Assembly (NCBI GenBank): GCA_018645985.1
Contig: JABGVR010000133.1
Location: forward strand, 1 to 45,317
Origin: Hellea sp.
GTDB lineage: Bacteria; Pseudomonadota; Alphaproteobacteria; Caulobacterales; Maricaulaceae
DNA: 45,317 nt
Reading direction: 5' to 3'
Position numbers and translations under genes: made by a program. Under the pieces are notes generated by a model. The model was not told the origin of the DNA. It saw nothing but the letters and a program-made list of their open reading frames with translations, and did not search any database. Position 1 is the first letter of the stretch, and each line of letters starts with the position of its first letter. Positions 35,589-43,451 of this stretch are shown one piece after another.

Positions 35589-36030
35589 TAATTGGCACAA
35601 AATCCTCTGGAACATTATGAAAATAACTAAGAGATTCATATCTTGAAGCAATTTTCCAACTGCCGTCAATTTTAATTAACTTATCAGAATACCATAGACC
35701 CACAAAAAAAGTATGAGGGTTATTATTTCGTTCTATAACCATAGGGTTAAATAGCATAGTTTTTGACTGAGCAGTTAAACCGCTAACCTCAATCTTTGGT
35801 AAGCCCATCATATGTTGCATCGACGAAAAGGGCTTGAGGGCTCTCTGAAGATAAAGTTTGATCTCTTTTAAATTTCCCTGGATACCGCCAGCTTCCGTAA
35901 AATCGATAATGGCATTATCAGTAAAAATTTTGTCCAATAAGTCCCATTTACGTGTATCTATAGCTTCACAGTAAGACATAAGTATATCTTGGATTTCTAA
36001 ACGGTCAGATATTTCCTGAAGATTATACAT
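35581..36030 (-). CDS. SnoaL-like / NTF2-fold protein
   Basis: 149 residues. LEIQDILMSYCEAIDTRKWDLLDKIFTDNAIIDFTEAGG near residue 11-48 is the NTF2/SnoaL signature helix and strand, MQHMMGLPKIEV near 78, and the closing IDGSWKIASRYESLSYFHNVPEDF. It is the fourth NTF2-like protein in the window and the last gene of the Lrp/AsnC operon. Being co-expressed with regulators, it could act on or sense a pathway intermediate, but no evidence decides. Confidence 0.76.
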   Translation of the reverse strand: MYNLQEISDRLEIQDILMSYCEAIDTRKWDLLDKIFTDNAIIDFTEAGGIQGNLKEIKLYLQRALKPFSSMQHMMGLPKIEVSGLTAQSKTMLFNPMVIERNNNPHTFFVGLWYSDKLIKIDGSWKIASRYESLSYFHNVPEDFVPITS

Positions 36031-36041
36031 TATCAGTAAAT

Positions 36042-36524
36042 CTAAATTTTTTCTAAATGTGGTGTAACAATCTTTGCCACTCTGTTGTCATATTTGACAA
36101 CATCTACAACTACAGAAGTCTCAACTAAACGAACTCCTTCAAAGTCTAATATTTTATTACTAGCCACCTGATGAACCTCAGAGAGACCCTCAAACAAACC
36201 TATTGCTAATATGTCAAAACGCCCTAATAAAATTATGACACCATTAATTTCCGGAAGATTAGCTATTCTTTCTGCTACCTTTTTAATTGAATTCTGCTCA
36301 GCATGTATACCTATATATGCTAGTTGTGGGGTATCAAGATTGGACATGTTGGTGACTGCCGTAAAACGAATGAAATTTTCGTCTTCCAACCTTTTCACGC
36401 GTGAGCGAATGGTACCTTCGGTAAAACCAAGTTGAGTTGCTATTTTCCGGTTTGATAGACGTGCGTCAGTGGATAATAACTGAATAATTTTCTGGTCTAG
36501 GTCATCAATTTTATAATTTGTCAT
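36042..36524 (-). CDS. Lrp/AsnC family transcriptional regulator
   Basis: 160 residues. An N-terminal winged helix-turn-helix (DQKIIQLLSTDARLSNRKIATQLGFTEGTIRSRVKRLE) precedes a RAM ligand-binding domain (AYIGIHAEQ near 70, GRFDILAIGLF near 102). Members form dimers and octamers that wrap DNA across repeated sites. It follows the sister regulator by nine bases with an AGAGG site. It may read the three-site arrays, one of which sits 86 bases upstream of the operon. That link is inference. Confidence 0.9.
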   Translation of the reverse strand: MTNYKIDDLDQKIIQLLSTDARLSNRKIATQLGFTEGTIRSRVKRLEDENFIRFTAVTNMSNLDTPQLAYIGIHAEQNSIKKVAERIANLPEINGVIILLGRFDILAIGLFEGLSEVHQVASNKILDFEGVRLVETSVVVDVVKYDNRVAKIVTPHLEKI

Positions 36525-36533
36525 TTATACCTC

Positions 36534-36998
36534 TTAGATGGGTGCTACATCAAAATCATACTTAATTATATCAACAGCAAAGCTAGGATCTAGGCTTCTC
36601 ACACCCTTTATTTGAGATAGTTTATTTAGTAGAAAATCTGACATTTTATCCATATTAGATAATGTTACTAAGATTTCTATGTCATGTTTACCAGTTACAA
36701 GCTGCACTGAGGCAACCTCCGATAATAGAGCAATGTCTGCGGCCACATCATTTGCGCGCCTTCCTTTAACATCAACACCAATTGGCAATAAAACATTATA
36801 ATCAAATGCAGAAAAATCCGAAACTGCAACAACCTTCATCGCTTTGGATTGTTCCATGCGTCTTATTCGAGTTGTAACCATTGAAGTTGTAACGCCTAGT
36901 TGATCAGCAATTTTTTGATTGCTGGTTCGTCCATCTTTCTTAAGAATCTTTATTATAGCATTATCTAAGTCGCTAAATTGGAAATTATTATCAGACAT
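36534..36998 (-). CDS. Lrp/AsnC family transcriptional regulator
   Basis: 154 residues, same layout as its neighbour: HTH DNAIIKILKKDGRTSNQKIADQLGVTTSMVTTRIRRME, then a RAM domain (LPIGVDVKGRRANDVAADIA near 70, GKHDIEILVTL near 102, VDIIKYDF near the end). The two share the VDVVKYD/VDIIKYD ending and probably derive from a duplication, but have diverged in the recognition helix (FTEGTIRSRV versus VTTSMVTTRI). AAGGAA precedes the ATG. Array 6 lies in its promoter gap. A hetero-oligomer is possible. Confidence 0.9.
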   Translation of the reverse strand: MSDNNFQFSDLDNAIIKILKKDGRTSNQKIADQLGVTTSMVTTRIRRMEQSKAMKVVAVSDFSAFDYNVLLPIGVDVKGRRANDVAADIALLSEVASVQLVTGKHDIEILVTLSNMDKMSDFLLNKLSQIKGVRSLDPSFAVDIIKYDFDVAPI

Positions 36999-37083
36999 TA
37001 CATTCCTTATTTTACTTGCTCAAACATTCCAATAAATGGTAGCCGCTCTTAGCTTATAGATAATAAGTCATAAAATGCAATAT

Positions 37084-37152
37084 TGCGTATATATTTGTAT
37101 ATTTTACTCTGCAAACGTATAGATTTGAGTTATGTTTTTCTTCAAATGCGTA
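37084..37152. promoter_or_regulatory. three-site TACGCA array 6 (Lrp/AsnC operon / GMC divergent promoter)
   Basis: Hexamers at 37084 (TGCGTA), 37108 (TCTGCA, degenerate) and 37147 (TGCGTA). Spacings are 24 and 39 bp. The middle site keeps only T and GCA of the consensus. The short arm faces the regulator operon. The right hexamer overlaps one possible ATG (37146) of the GMC gene and ends five bases before another (37158). Confidence 0.65.
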
Positions 37153-37157
37153 ATTTA

Positions 37158-38771
37158 ATGATTAAAGAATTTGATTATATTATTGTGGGAGCAGGTTCTG
37201 CTGGGTGTGTTTTAGCCAATAGACTTAGTAAAAACCCTAACATTACAGTTGCTTTGGTAGAAGCAGGTGGTATCGATATCGATCCATCAATACATATGCC
37301 CATTGGTTATGGAAAAACCCTTCATAACCCAAATCTTTCGTGGAGTCTTAAAACTCAGCCAGAGCCCTTAATGAATGATCGAATTCTGCCATTGCCCCGC
37401 GGAAAAGTATTAGGTGGTTCAAGTTCAATAAATGGAATGATTTATATTCGTGGACATAGAGAGGACTATAACACTTGGGCTAACTTGGGCTGCAATGGCT
37501 GGGGTTGGGAGGACATCCTACCTTATTTTAAAAAATCAGAAAACTACAAATTAGGTAAAAATAGATATCATGGAGAAGATGGCCCTTTAGCCGTTTCAGA
37601 AATTATTGATAAAAATCCAACTAATGACTCAATTATAAAAGCATTTATCGAATACGGCATTTCAGAAAATAACGACTTTAACGGCGATAGCCAAGAAGGG
37701 GCGGGGCATTATGATGTCAATATAAAAGGTGGCAAAAGGTGCTCTACTTCAAATGCTTTTTTGCGACCCGTTAGAAAAAGAAAAAACCTTTCTATTCTCA
37801 CAAATACAAATGTGAATAAAATAAATTTCGATAATAATCGCGCGAGAAGTTTAATTGTTGATAGTCGAAAAAAAATTGAAATACTAAAAGCGAATAGAGA
37901 AATTATTCTTAGTGCAGGTACCTATAAAACCCCTCAACTTTTACAATTATCAGGTATTGGCCCAGCTGAACTTCTAAAGTCTATGGGTATTAAAGTCTTG
38001 GTTAATAGTCCTGAAGTTGGAAAAAACCTCCAAGATCATTACATGGCACCAATGGCTTGGTCACTTAAACCAGGGGTATTCAGCTATAATAATGAATTAA
38101 AAAACTTAAATTTAATTAAAAATATAATAAAATATTATTTTTTTAGAAAAGGCCCAATGACTCTACCTGCTGCATCAGTAGGGGCATTCGTAAAAAGCAA
38201 CGAAAGCCTAGACCGCCCTGATTTACAATTTCATTGCTTGGCTGTAACCGGTGATCTTTCAGCCGCAAGCAGAGGGGAAAATGCAAAATTAACTGAATAT
38301 TCAGGACTTACTATAGGTGGAGCTCAGCTACGGCCAGAGTCCCGTGGTTTTGTACAATGTGCATCAAGTAACCCCGCAGATGACCCTTTGATTGTTCATA
38401 ATTATTTATCTGCTGAAATGGACAGGCATTTAATAATAAAAGCAATGGATATAACTAGAGAGCTGGCAAAAATGCCGGCACTTTCCAAAATAATTGACAA
38501 AGAAAAACTTCCTGGGCGTCAAGTTATTTCCAATGATGAAAAATTAGAATGGCAATTAAACCTTGGAACCACCATGTATCATCCCGTTGGCACCTGTAGA
38601 ATGGGCAGTGACATCGACTCTGTAGTAGACTTGGACCTTCGAGTAAATGGAGTGGATGGGTTACGAGTTGTTGATGCATCGATCATGCCAAGACTCATTT
38701 CAGGCAATACTAATGCAGCTACTATAGCAATAGCTGAAAAAGGTGCGGACATAATAATTAATCAGAAGTGA
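37158..38771 (+). CDS. GMC family FAD oxidoreductase
   Basis: About 537 residues. The FAD motif FDYIIVGAGSAGCVLANRL is at the N terminus, LPRGKVLGGSSSINGMIYIRGHREDY near 75-100, and ETYKTPQLLQLSGIGP-type signature (SAGTYKTPQLLQLSGIGP) near 255. The C-terminal active-site region is MYHPVGTCRMGSD near 475 with GNTNAATIAIAEKGA at the end. It oxidises an alcohol, like choline dehydrogenases or cholesterol-oxidising GMC enzymes; a sterol alcohol is plausible. The track start at 37083 adds 25 residues without likeness; ATG 37158 (or 37146) is better. No Shine-Dalgarno is visible. It abuts the convergent DUF3604 gene with no gap. Confidence 0.87.
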   Translation: MIKEFDYIIVGAGSAGCVLANRLSKNPNITVALVEAGGIDIDPSIHMPIGYGKTLHNPNLSWSLKTQPEPLMNDRILPLPRGKVLGGSSSINGMIYIRGHREDYNTWANLGCNGWGWEDILPYFKKSENYKLGKNRYHGEDGPLAVSEIIDKNPTNDSIIKAFIEYGISENNDFNGDSQEGAGHYDVNIKGGKRCSTSNAFLRPVRKRKNLSILTNTNVNKINFDNNRARSLIVDSRKKIEILKANREIILSAGTYKTPQLLQLSGIGPAELLKSMGIKVLVNSPEVGKNLQDHYMAPMAWSLKPGVFSYNNELKNLNLIKNIIKYYFFRKGPMTLPAASVGAFVKSNESLDRPDLQFHCLAVTGDLSAASRGENAKLTEYSGLTIGGAQLRPESRGFVQCASSNPADDPLIVHNYLSAEMDRHLIIKAMDITRELAKMPALSKIIDKEKLPGRQVISNDEKLEWQLNLGTTMYHPVGTCRMGSDIDSVVDLDLRVNGVDGLRVVDASIMPRLISGNTNAATIAIAEKGADIIINQK

Positions 38772-40682
38772 CTATTTCGTCCAGATAGCTGAACTCCATG
38801 CGCGATCCTGGAGAGTAGCTTGCATATTGGGGTTTGGAGGGGTGCCATTACGAACTGCATCCCAAGTACTCCAACGACATTTTGGATTTTCTAAAACACG
38901 AATATAGTAAGCCGAATTCTGGCCTTTTTTGTAATTAGGGTCAGACCAAAGTGCCTTAAGCTCACTGCTTCCTGTCGCATCGTTCGTTTTGCAGTTAGTC
39001 AAATTAACTGTTGCGCCATTATCAGGGCATCGGTTAGTTTGAGGTGATGGTTCTGCACCGCCTGCACAAGAAATATCATAAATTTCTTCACGGTTTTTAG
39101 ACTCATCCGACCAAACCTTTATAATTTGTATTCGTTGTAAGGGATACCCATCTGGGTCCTTAATTGCCCAAGCAATAAAAACTGGGGATTCATTTTTGCT
39201 ATTATAAACTCCTCCCATAGGCGTGCCCTGTTCGTAAGCATCTTCAAGCATTTTAGTCGATGATAAAATCGTATTTTCATAGTTTCCGGCAAAAAACCGA
39301 GCTTTTATACGGGGCCCAGATGTTGCAAAAGTCTCCTTACGTTTCATAGCATCAAATATATCTTCTCTAGTGTTAGACTCAGCCCAGACACCAGCTAAAC
39401 CAGATGCCCCATATGAAGCAGAAGATATAAAAGCCAACTCAGTCTCTTCAGTTGCAACATTATCCCAAGACATTTTACCATCTGGGGGCACTGATCCTCG
39501 ATTAGCAAGATCGGTATCATGTGAGAACTTACCAAAATGCTCCTCTTCTGATAAAGACGGAGCGCTTACGTGAGTATCTGATGATCCAATAAAACCAAAA
39601 GCATATGGATTAGTTCCAATGTCCTGTTCAATACCAATTCCCCTGGACAAAGATTGACGAACAAAACTACCTGGTACTTTTTGACTTTCCTTAGCCATAC
39701 CAACAAGTATTTCATAAAGCTCATGATTTGCGAATTCATCTTCCGGAGATAATAGTGGGTGAGTTTCAGAAGTGCCTTTGACTTGGGTCATTTCTACTAT
39801 TGGCTCATTTTTAAGGCGGTTTTCGGCATAAGCCTTATCAATGAGGGAACCATCAGTGGTTGTCGTTGAGAACATCTCACCATTAGATGCATTAGAGTTG
39901 TGAGGGATAGCTAAAACATCGAATCCCTCATCCCGCTTATCATTCATCCAATTCCATAGGTCCTCAGGATTTGTCGAATCTAGTGTTGAAAATAATCGCT
40001 CTGGAGCCTTATCACGAAAAACTACATTACGATGCAAATTAATGGCTCCAGCATTGTCAGTTATTTTCCCAATAATATTCATATTAGTATATTCATAAGC
40101 AGCAAATGTTGTGAATTTTCCTGGTTCGTAATGCTTTTCTGCTGCGAGAATATTCTCTGCCCAAGCGCTATCTATGAAGTCCCTATCATAAATATCCTCT
40201 ATAGCATTACCAGTTACGATTGTTGTTCCAACCTTTGTAAATGCTTCAATGCGGGCCTCTCTTGAACCCCCAAATATTCCAAAAATTGACTTTGCTGTAT
40301 CTGTTTTGGACAAAGGGTTTCCTCTATCACGCATTGCAGCTAGAACACCCATGTATTCTCCGTGATCTGTTACTCCGTAAAAGTCTAAAGGAGCACCAGA
40401 AATTGTAATATTTTTACCGGCCCCATTATCGATAGTATCTCCCTTTGCAAAACGGTATGCGTCATCAGCATTAGTCCTTGTACCTGTTATAAAGGCATCA
40501 AAAGAGTTTTTTGTATGCACATGTAGGTCACCAAAATAAGCATTTTTTGTGGCTATCTTTTCAACTAAGACTGGGGCTGAGTGAAGCTCAACCTTAGAAA
40601 TTTGTTTTTCTGGTTTTTCTGTGCATCCAGCAGTAACCAATAAACAAAATATAACACTACTTAGATAAAGACTTCTTGACAT
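38772..40682 (-). CDS. DUF3604 lipoprotein, PHP-like metal-dependent hydrolase fold
   Basis: 636 residues. A signal peptide with lipobox VTAGC (Cys20) predicts an envelope lipoprotein. PHP-like metal motifs are FGDLHVHTKNSFDAF near residue 52, GVTDHGEYMG near 103, AIPHNSN near 260 and GSSDTHVSAPS near 370. A Cys-containing tail (CAGGAEPSPQTNRCP, then further Cys) suggests disulfides in the periplasm. The family is common in marine bacteria and its reaction is unknown. AAGAGAGAG precedes the ATG. It is the last gene of the CoA-ligase/Rieske operon. Confidence 0.85.
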   Translation of the reverse strand: MSRSLYLSSVIFCLLVTAGCTEKPEKQISKVELHSAPVLVEKIATKNAYFGDLHVHTKNSFDAFITGTRTNADDAYRFAKGDTIDNGAGKNITISGAPLDFYGVTDHGEYMGVLAAMRDRGNPLSKTDTAKSIFGIFGGSREARIEAFTKVGTTIVTGNAIEDIYDRDFIDSAWAENILAAEKHYEPGKFTTFAAYEYTNMNIIGKITDNAGAINLHRNVVFRDKAPERLFSTLDSTNPEDLWNWMNDKRDEGFDVLAIPHNSNASNGEMFSTTTTDGSLIDKAYAENRLKNEPIVEMTQVKGTSETHPLLSPEDEFANHELYEILVGMAKESQKVPGSFVRQSLSRGIGIEQDIGTNPYAFGFIGSSDTHVSAPSLSEEEHFGKFSHDTDLANRGSVPPDGKMSWDNVATEETELAFISSASYGASGLAGVWAESNTREDIFDAMKRKETFATSGPRIKARFFAGNYENTILSSTKMLEDAYEQGTPMGGVYNSKNESPVFIAWAIKDPDGYPLQRIQIIKVWSDESKNREEIYDISCAGGAEPSPQTNRCPDNGATVNLTNCKTNDATGSSELKALWSDPNYKKGQNSAYYIRVLENPKCRWSTWDAVRNGTPPNPNMQATLQDRAWSSAIWTK

Positions 40683-40691
40683 AACTCTCTC

Positions 40692-41459
40692 TTAACTTCC
40701 TGTCCAATGTGGTTTTCTTTTTTCCGAAAAAGCTTTAACACCTTCAAGAGCATCATCACTATTACGCCACTTTATGAATTCATCATAACTTTCTTGTTTA
40801 ACTAATGCAGCTTTCAAACTATCCTCTGAGAGCCCTCTTTTTACGGTCATTTTAGATGCCTGAATTGCCAAAGGCGCTCCCTTCAAAATATCATCACAAT
40901 ATTTTTTTACAACATCCATCAACTTATCATGAGTTACTACTTTATTCACGAACCCCATACGCAAACCCTCATCCGCTGTGTACTTTCTTGATGTAAGGAT
41001 AATCTCCATAGCATTTTTTTGTCCTATTTGTCGAGGCAACCTATGAAGGCCTCCACCTAATGCCACTGCACCAACTAAAGGCTCTGGCAAGCCAAACAAA
41101 GATCTCTTAGAGGCTAAGATCAAATCGCAAGCTAATGCTAGCTCAAACCCTCCCCCTAATGCATATCCGTCAACTGCAGCAATGACTGGTTTTACCAAAT
41201 CAAAACGGTTTATCAATCCAGCATATCCACCTCTTGGATAACTACCATTTATACCGTCTTTCAAATCACTTCCGGCGCAGAATGCTTTACCACCCTCGCC
41301 GGAGATTACTGCAACTAATTGATTTTTATCAGATGAAAAATCATCAAATGCAGTATTTAAATCACTATGCATTTCATCAGTAATTGAATTCATTGCCTCA
41401 GGGCGATTAATTTTTATGAACGTGACTGGACCATCACGTAATATATCAATATACTTCAA
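40692..41459 (-). CDS. enoyl-CoA hydratase/isomerase family protein
   Basis: 255-residue crotonase. INRPEAMNSITDEMH near residue 18, GGKAFCAGSDLKDG near 55, the oxyanion-hole DGYALGGGFELALACD near 95, LPEPLVGAVALGGGLHRLPR near 125, closing FSEKRKPHWTGS. Close to carnitinyl/crotonobetainyl-CoA hydratase-like members. Start is TTG with AGGA seven bases upstream, right after the Rieske stop. It probably hydrates an unsaturated acyl-CoA made by the ligase encoded in the same operon. Confidence 0.86.
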   Translation of the reverse strand: MKYIDILRDGPVTFIKINRPEAMNSITDEMHSDLNTAFDDFSSDKNQLVAVISGEGGKAFCAGSDLKDGINGSYPRGGYAGLINRFDLVKPVIAAVDGYALGGGFELALACDLILASKRSLFGLPEPLVGAVALGGGLHRLPRQIGQKNAMEIILTSRKYTADEGLRMGFVNKVVTHDKLMDVVKKYCDDILKGAPLAIQASKMTVKRGLSEDSLKAALVKQESYDEFIKWRNSDDALEGVKAFSEKRKPHWTGS

Positions 41460-42572
41460 CTATTCAGTCCTGTTATCCATTTTGAGTTTGGTCATTTGCT
41501 TTTTATCGTTACCCCATTCTGCATAAAATTGTGAAAAGTATTTTCTGAAAGGAAGTATAGGGCCATCCCCATCACATATACTGGGCTTTGGCATATATTT
41601 TTGACGGTCCCATACGACTTTATCTTGATCCAGTTGTTTACAAATTTCACGCCTCATAGCCTTAGCTAGACTGGCCATGGGTCCTTCAGCTTCTGTTTTT
41701 GGCTGAGTAAATGCGAACCTAATATGCGTTCTTTCTTGATCTATTGGAGTTATACCAGCCACCATTAAAGTTTCAGAAATTCCAGAAAACTTAGTCCAAC
41801 TTTGTCCTGCTCCAACAGTCCCATAAGCTATAGTTCCATCTACAACACCTTTTGGGGTTGGCATTTTAGCATCAACACTAGCCGTTCGTTTATGTCCATC
41901 AAATTCAAAATCATAATCAGGGAAATCATTTGTACCATGGATGTATTTAAAATGGGCAGCATCAACGCCATTTTCAGCCATGTTTTGCACAGGCCCATGA
42001 ACAATCCATTCATATTTTTTATAATCAGTCCAGTTTGTATCATAAACTTGTTCAAAAGTTTCTGGCTGCCACTTCGGGGGCTCGTTAAAAGGATGGTACC
42101 AAACTAATATTTGTTTGTTACTTTCTTTGACAATCCATTCTTTTTCACAAGGCCTAGCAGCAGACGGTGGTATTTTTTTTGCATAAGGAACAGCAACAAC
42201 ACTCCCTTTACTATTGTATTCCCAAGCATGAAATGGGCATTCTAATGAGTTTCCTTTAACTCTCCCACCATAACCCATATGAGCACCAAGATGTTTACAA
42301 TACGCATCAATAACCCTAGCCCGGCCATCCTCACCACGCCATAGAACTAAATCTTTACCAAAGTAAAAAAGAGGCTTAACTTCACCCACCAAGAGCTCAT
42401 CTGTGTAAGCTACCATAAACCAACCGAATGGCATCGGTAAGGTATCAAGGTTTCGCTCACTAATTGAAGCACGGTTATCAACTGGATTCATCCGCCATGC
42501 AGTTAAGTCATTACCGCTCAATCCCTCTAACTGAGACCAGACAGCAACGTGAGATGTGGTATTTGAGCTCAT
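41460..42572 (-). CDS. Rieske oxygenase, KshA-like
   Basis: 370 residues. The Rieske cluster motif is CKH (92-94), 17 residues, then CPFH (112-115). The mononuclear iron site is in NMAENGVDAAHFKYIHG with Asp204, His207 and His212. There is no N-terminal membrane helix, so it resembles bacterial KshA rather than animal cholesterol 7-desaturases (Neverland/DAF-36), which have the same domain order. It likely hydroxylates or desaturates a steroid, for example at C9, needed with KstD to open ring B. Its electron partner (KshB-type reductase) is not in the window. ATGA overlap with the amidohydrolase gene upstream. Confidence 0.85.
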   Translation of the reverse strand: MSSNTTSHVAVWSQLEGLSGNDLTAWRMNPVDNRASISERNLDTLPMPFGWFMVAYTDELLVGEVKPLFYFGKDLVLWRGEDGRARVIDAYCKHLGAHMGYGGRVKGNSLECPFHAWEYNSKGSVVAVPYAKKIPPSAARPCEKEWIVKESNKQILVWYHPFNEPPKWQPETFEQVYDTNWTDYKKYEWIVHGPVQNMAENGVDAAHFKYIHGTNDFPDYDFEFDGHKRTASVDAKMPTPKGVVDGTIAYGTVGAGQSWTKFSGISETLMVAGITPIDQERTHIRFAFTQPKTEAEGPMASLAKAMRREICKQLDQDKVVWDRQKYMPKPSICDGDGPILPFRKYFSQFYAEWGNDKKQMTKLKMDNRTE

Positions 42573-43450
42573 ATTTGATCCTTTAATTTAAAGACTTTTA
42601 TTGCATTCTCTCTCAAAAATTTAGGCCACACATGTGCTTTTAGTGGTACATTCTCCATATCACTAAAAATACGGTCTAAACTTAAACCCATCGGAAAGTA
42701 CCCTGCATAAATAATCTTATCTGCACCCCTGGTATTCGCATATTCAATTATTGCTTTTGGGTAGTGCTTAGGAGCAAAAGCAGATGTTGAATAATACAAA
42801 TTAGGGTATTTTATCATAAGTTTTACAGCCAAATTCTCCCAGGGCTCGGCTCCATGTCGCATTACTATTTTCAAATCAGGGAAAAACCAGCAAACTTCAT
42901 CTAAATGTTCAACTTTCTGAGTATGCATGGGTATTCTAGGACCTGGCACCCCAACGTTTAGGACTATAGGGATATCAAGCTCTACACATGCAGCATAGAG
43001 CGGATACATCCTAGCATCATTTATAGCTATTTGCGGGCATGTCCCTGCAGGGAAAACTGAAGCCGATTTTATATTATATTTCTTATGTAAAAACTTTAAC
43101 CGTTTTACCTCTTTCATTCCATCATTGGGGTTGCACGGCACATCAAAAAAGAAACGCTTTGAATAATTTTTAGCAGCTTGCTCTGAGGTTTTATCATCAT
43201 TGAAACCAACCATAGCCATTTCTATATTATGGGCATTCATCTGCTTAATTGTCCAAGCTACAAAATCTGCTTCATCAGAGCATGGCTCGGGGATATCTTT
43301 AAACATATATTGGGCAGGCATTTTAAACATATCACGGCTCTGCTGGTCGTTTAACAAAGGACGAAAGCTACTATACCAATCCGATCTATCTGCATGAGTT
43401 GGTATACCCAACATTGTATCTATAATTTTTATATCTTTAGGGTAAGTCAT
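42569..43450 (-). CDS. amidohydrolase-fold (Amidohydro_2) protein with altered metal site
   Basis: About 293 residues of the amidohydrolase-2 / ACMSD-like TIM-barrel family. The N-terminal strand reads IKIIDTMLGIPTHADR, without the usual HxH after the strand. MRHGAEPWENLAVKLM near 190 keeps a barrel His, but KIIYAGYFPMGLSLDRI near 245 lacks the usual Asp. The metal centre is therefore altered or lost. Start taken at 43450, one base after the CoA-ligase stop (TAAAATG); the track start at 43510 is inside that gene. Operon company suggests a decarboxylase, hydrolase or lyase acting on a CoA-ligase-linked substrate. Confidence 0.8.
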   Translation of the reverse strand: MTYPKDIKIIDTMLGIPTHADRSDWYSSFRPLLNDQQSRDMFKMPAQYMFKDIPEPCSDEADFVAWTIKQMNAHNIEMAMVGFNDDKTSEQAAKNYSKRFFFDVPCNPNDGMKEVKRLKFLHKKYNIKSASVFPAGTCPQIAINDARMYPLYAACVELDIPIVLNVGVPGPRIPMHTQKVEHLDEVCWFFPDLKIVMRHGAEPWENLAVKLMIKYPNLYYSTSAFAPKHYPKAIIEYANTRGADKIIYAGYFPMGLSLDRIFSDMENVPLKAHVWPKFLRENAIKVFKLKDQI

Positions 43451-43451
43451 T

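Noticed and set aside
3365-40964. Isolated TACGCA/TGCGTA hexamers inside genes (for example 3365, 7812, 23245, 40959)
   Set aside because: I checked the ones I noticed for partners at 24 or 39 bp (fully for 3365 and 7812, partly for the others) and found none. They look like chance hits and serve as an informal control for the arrays.
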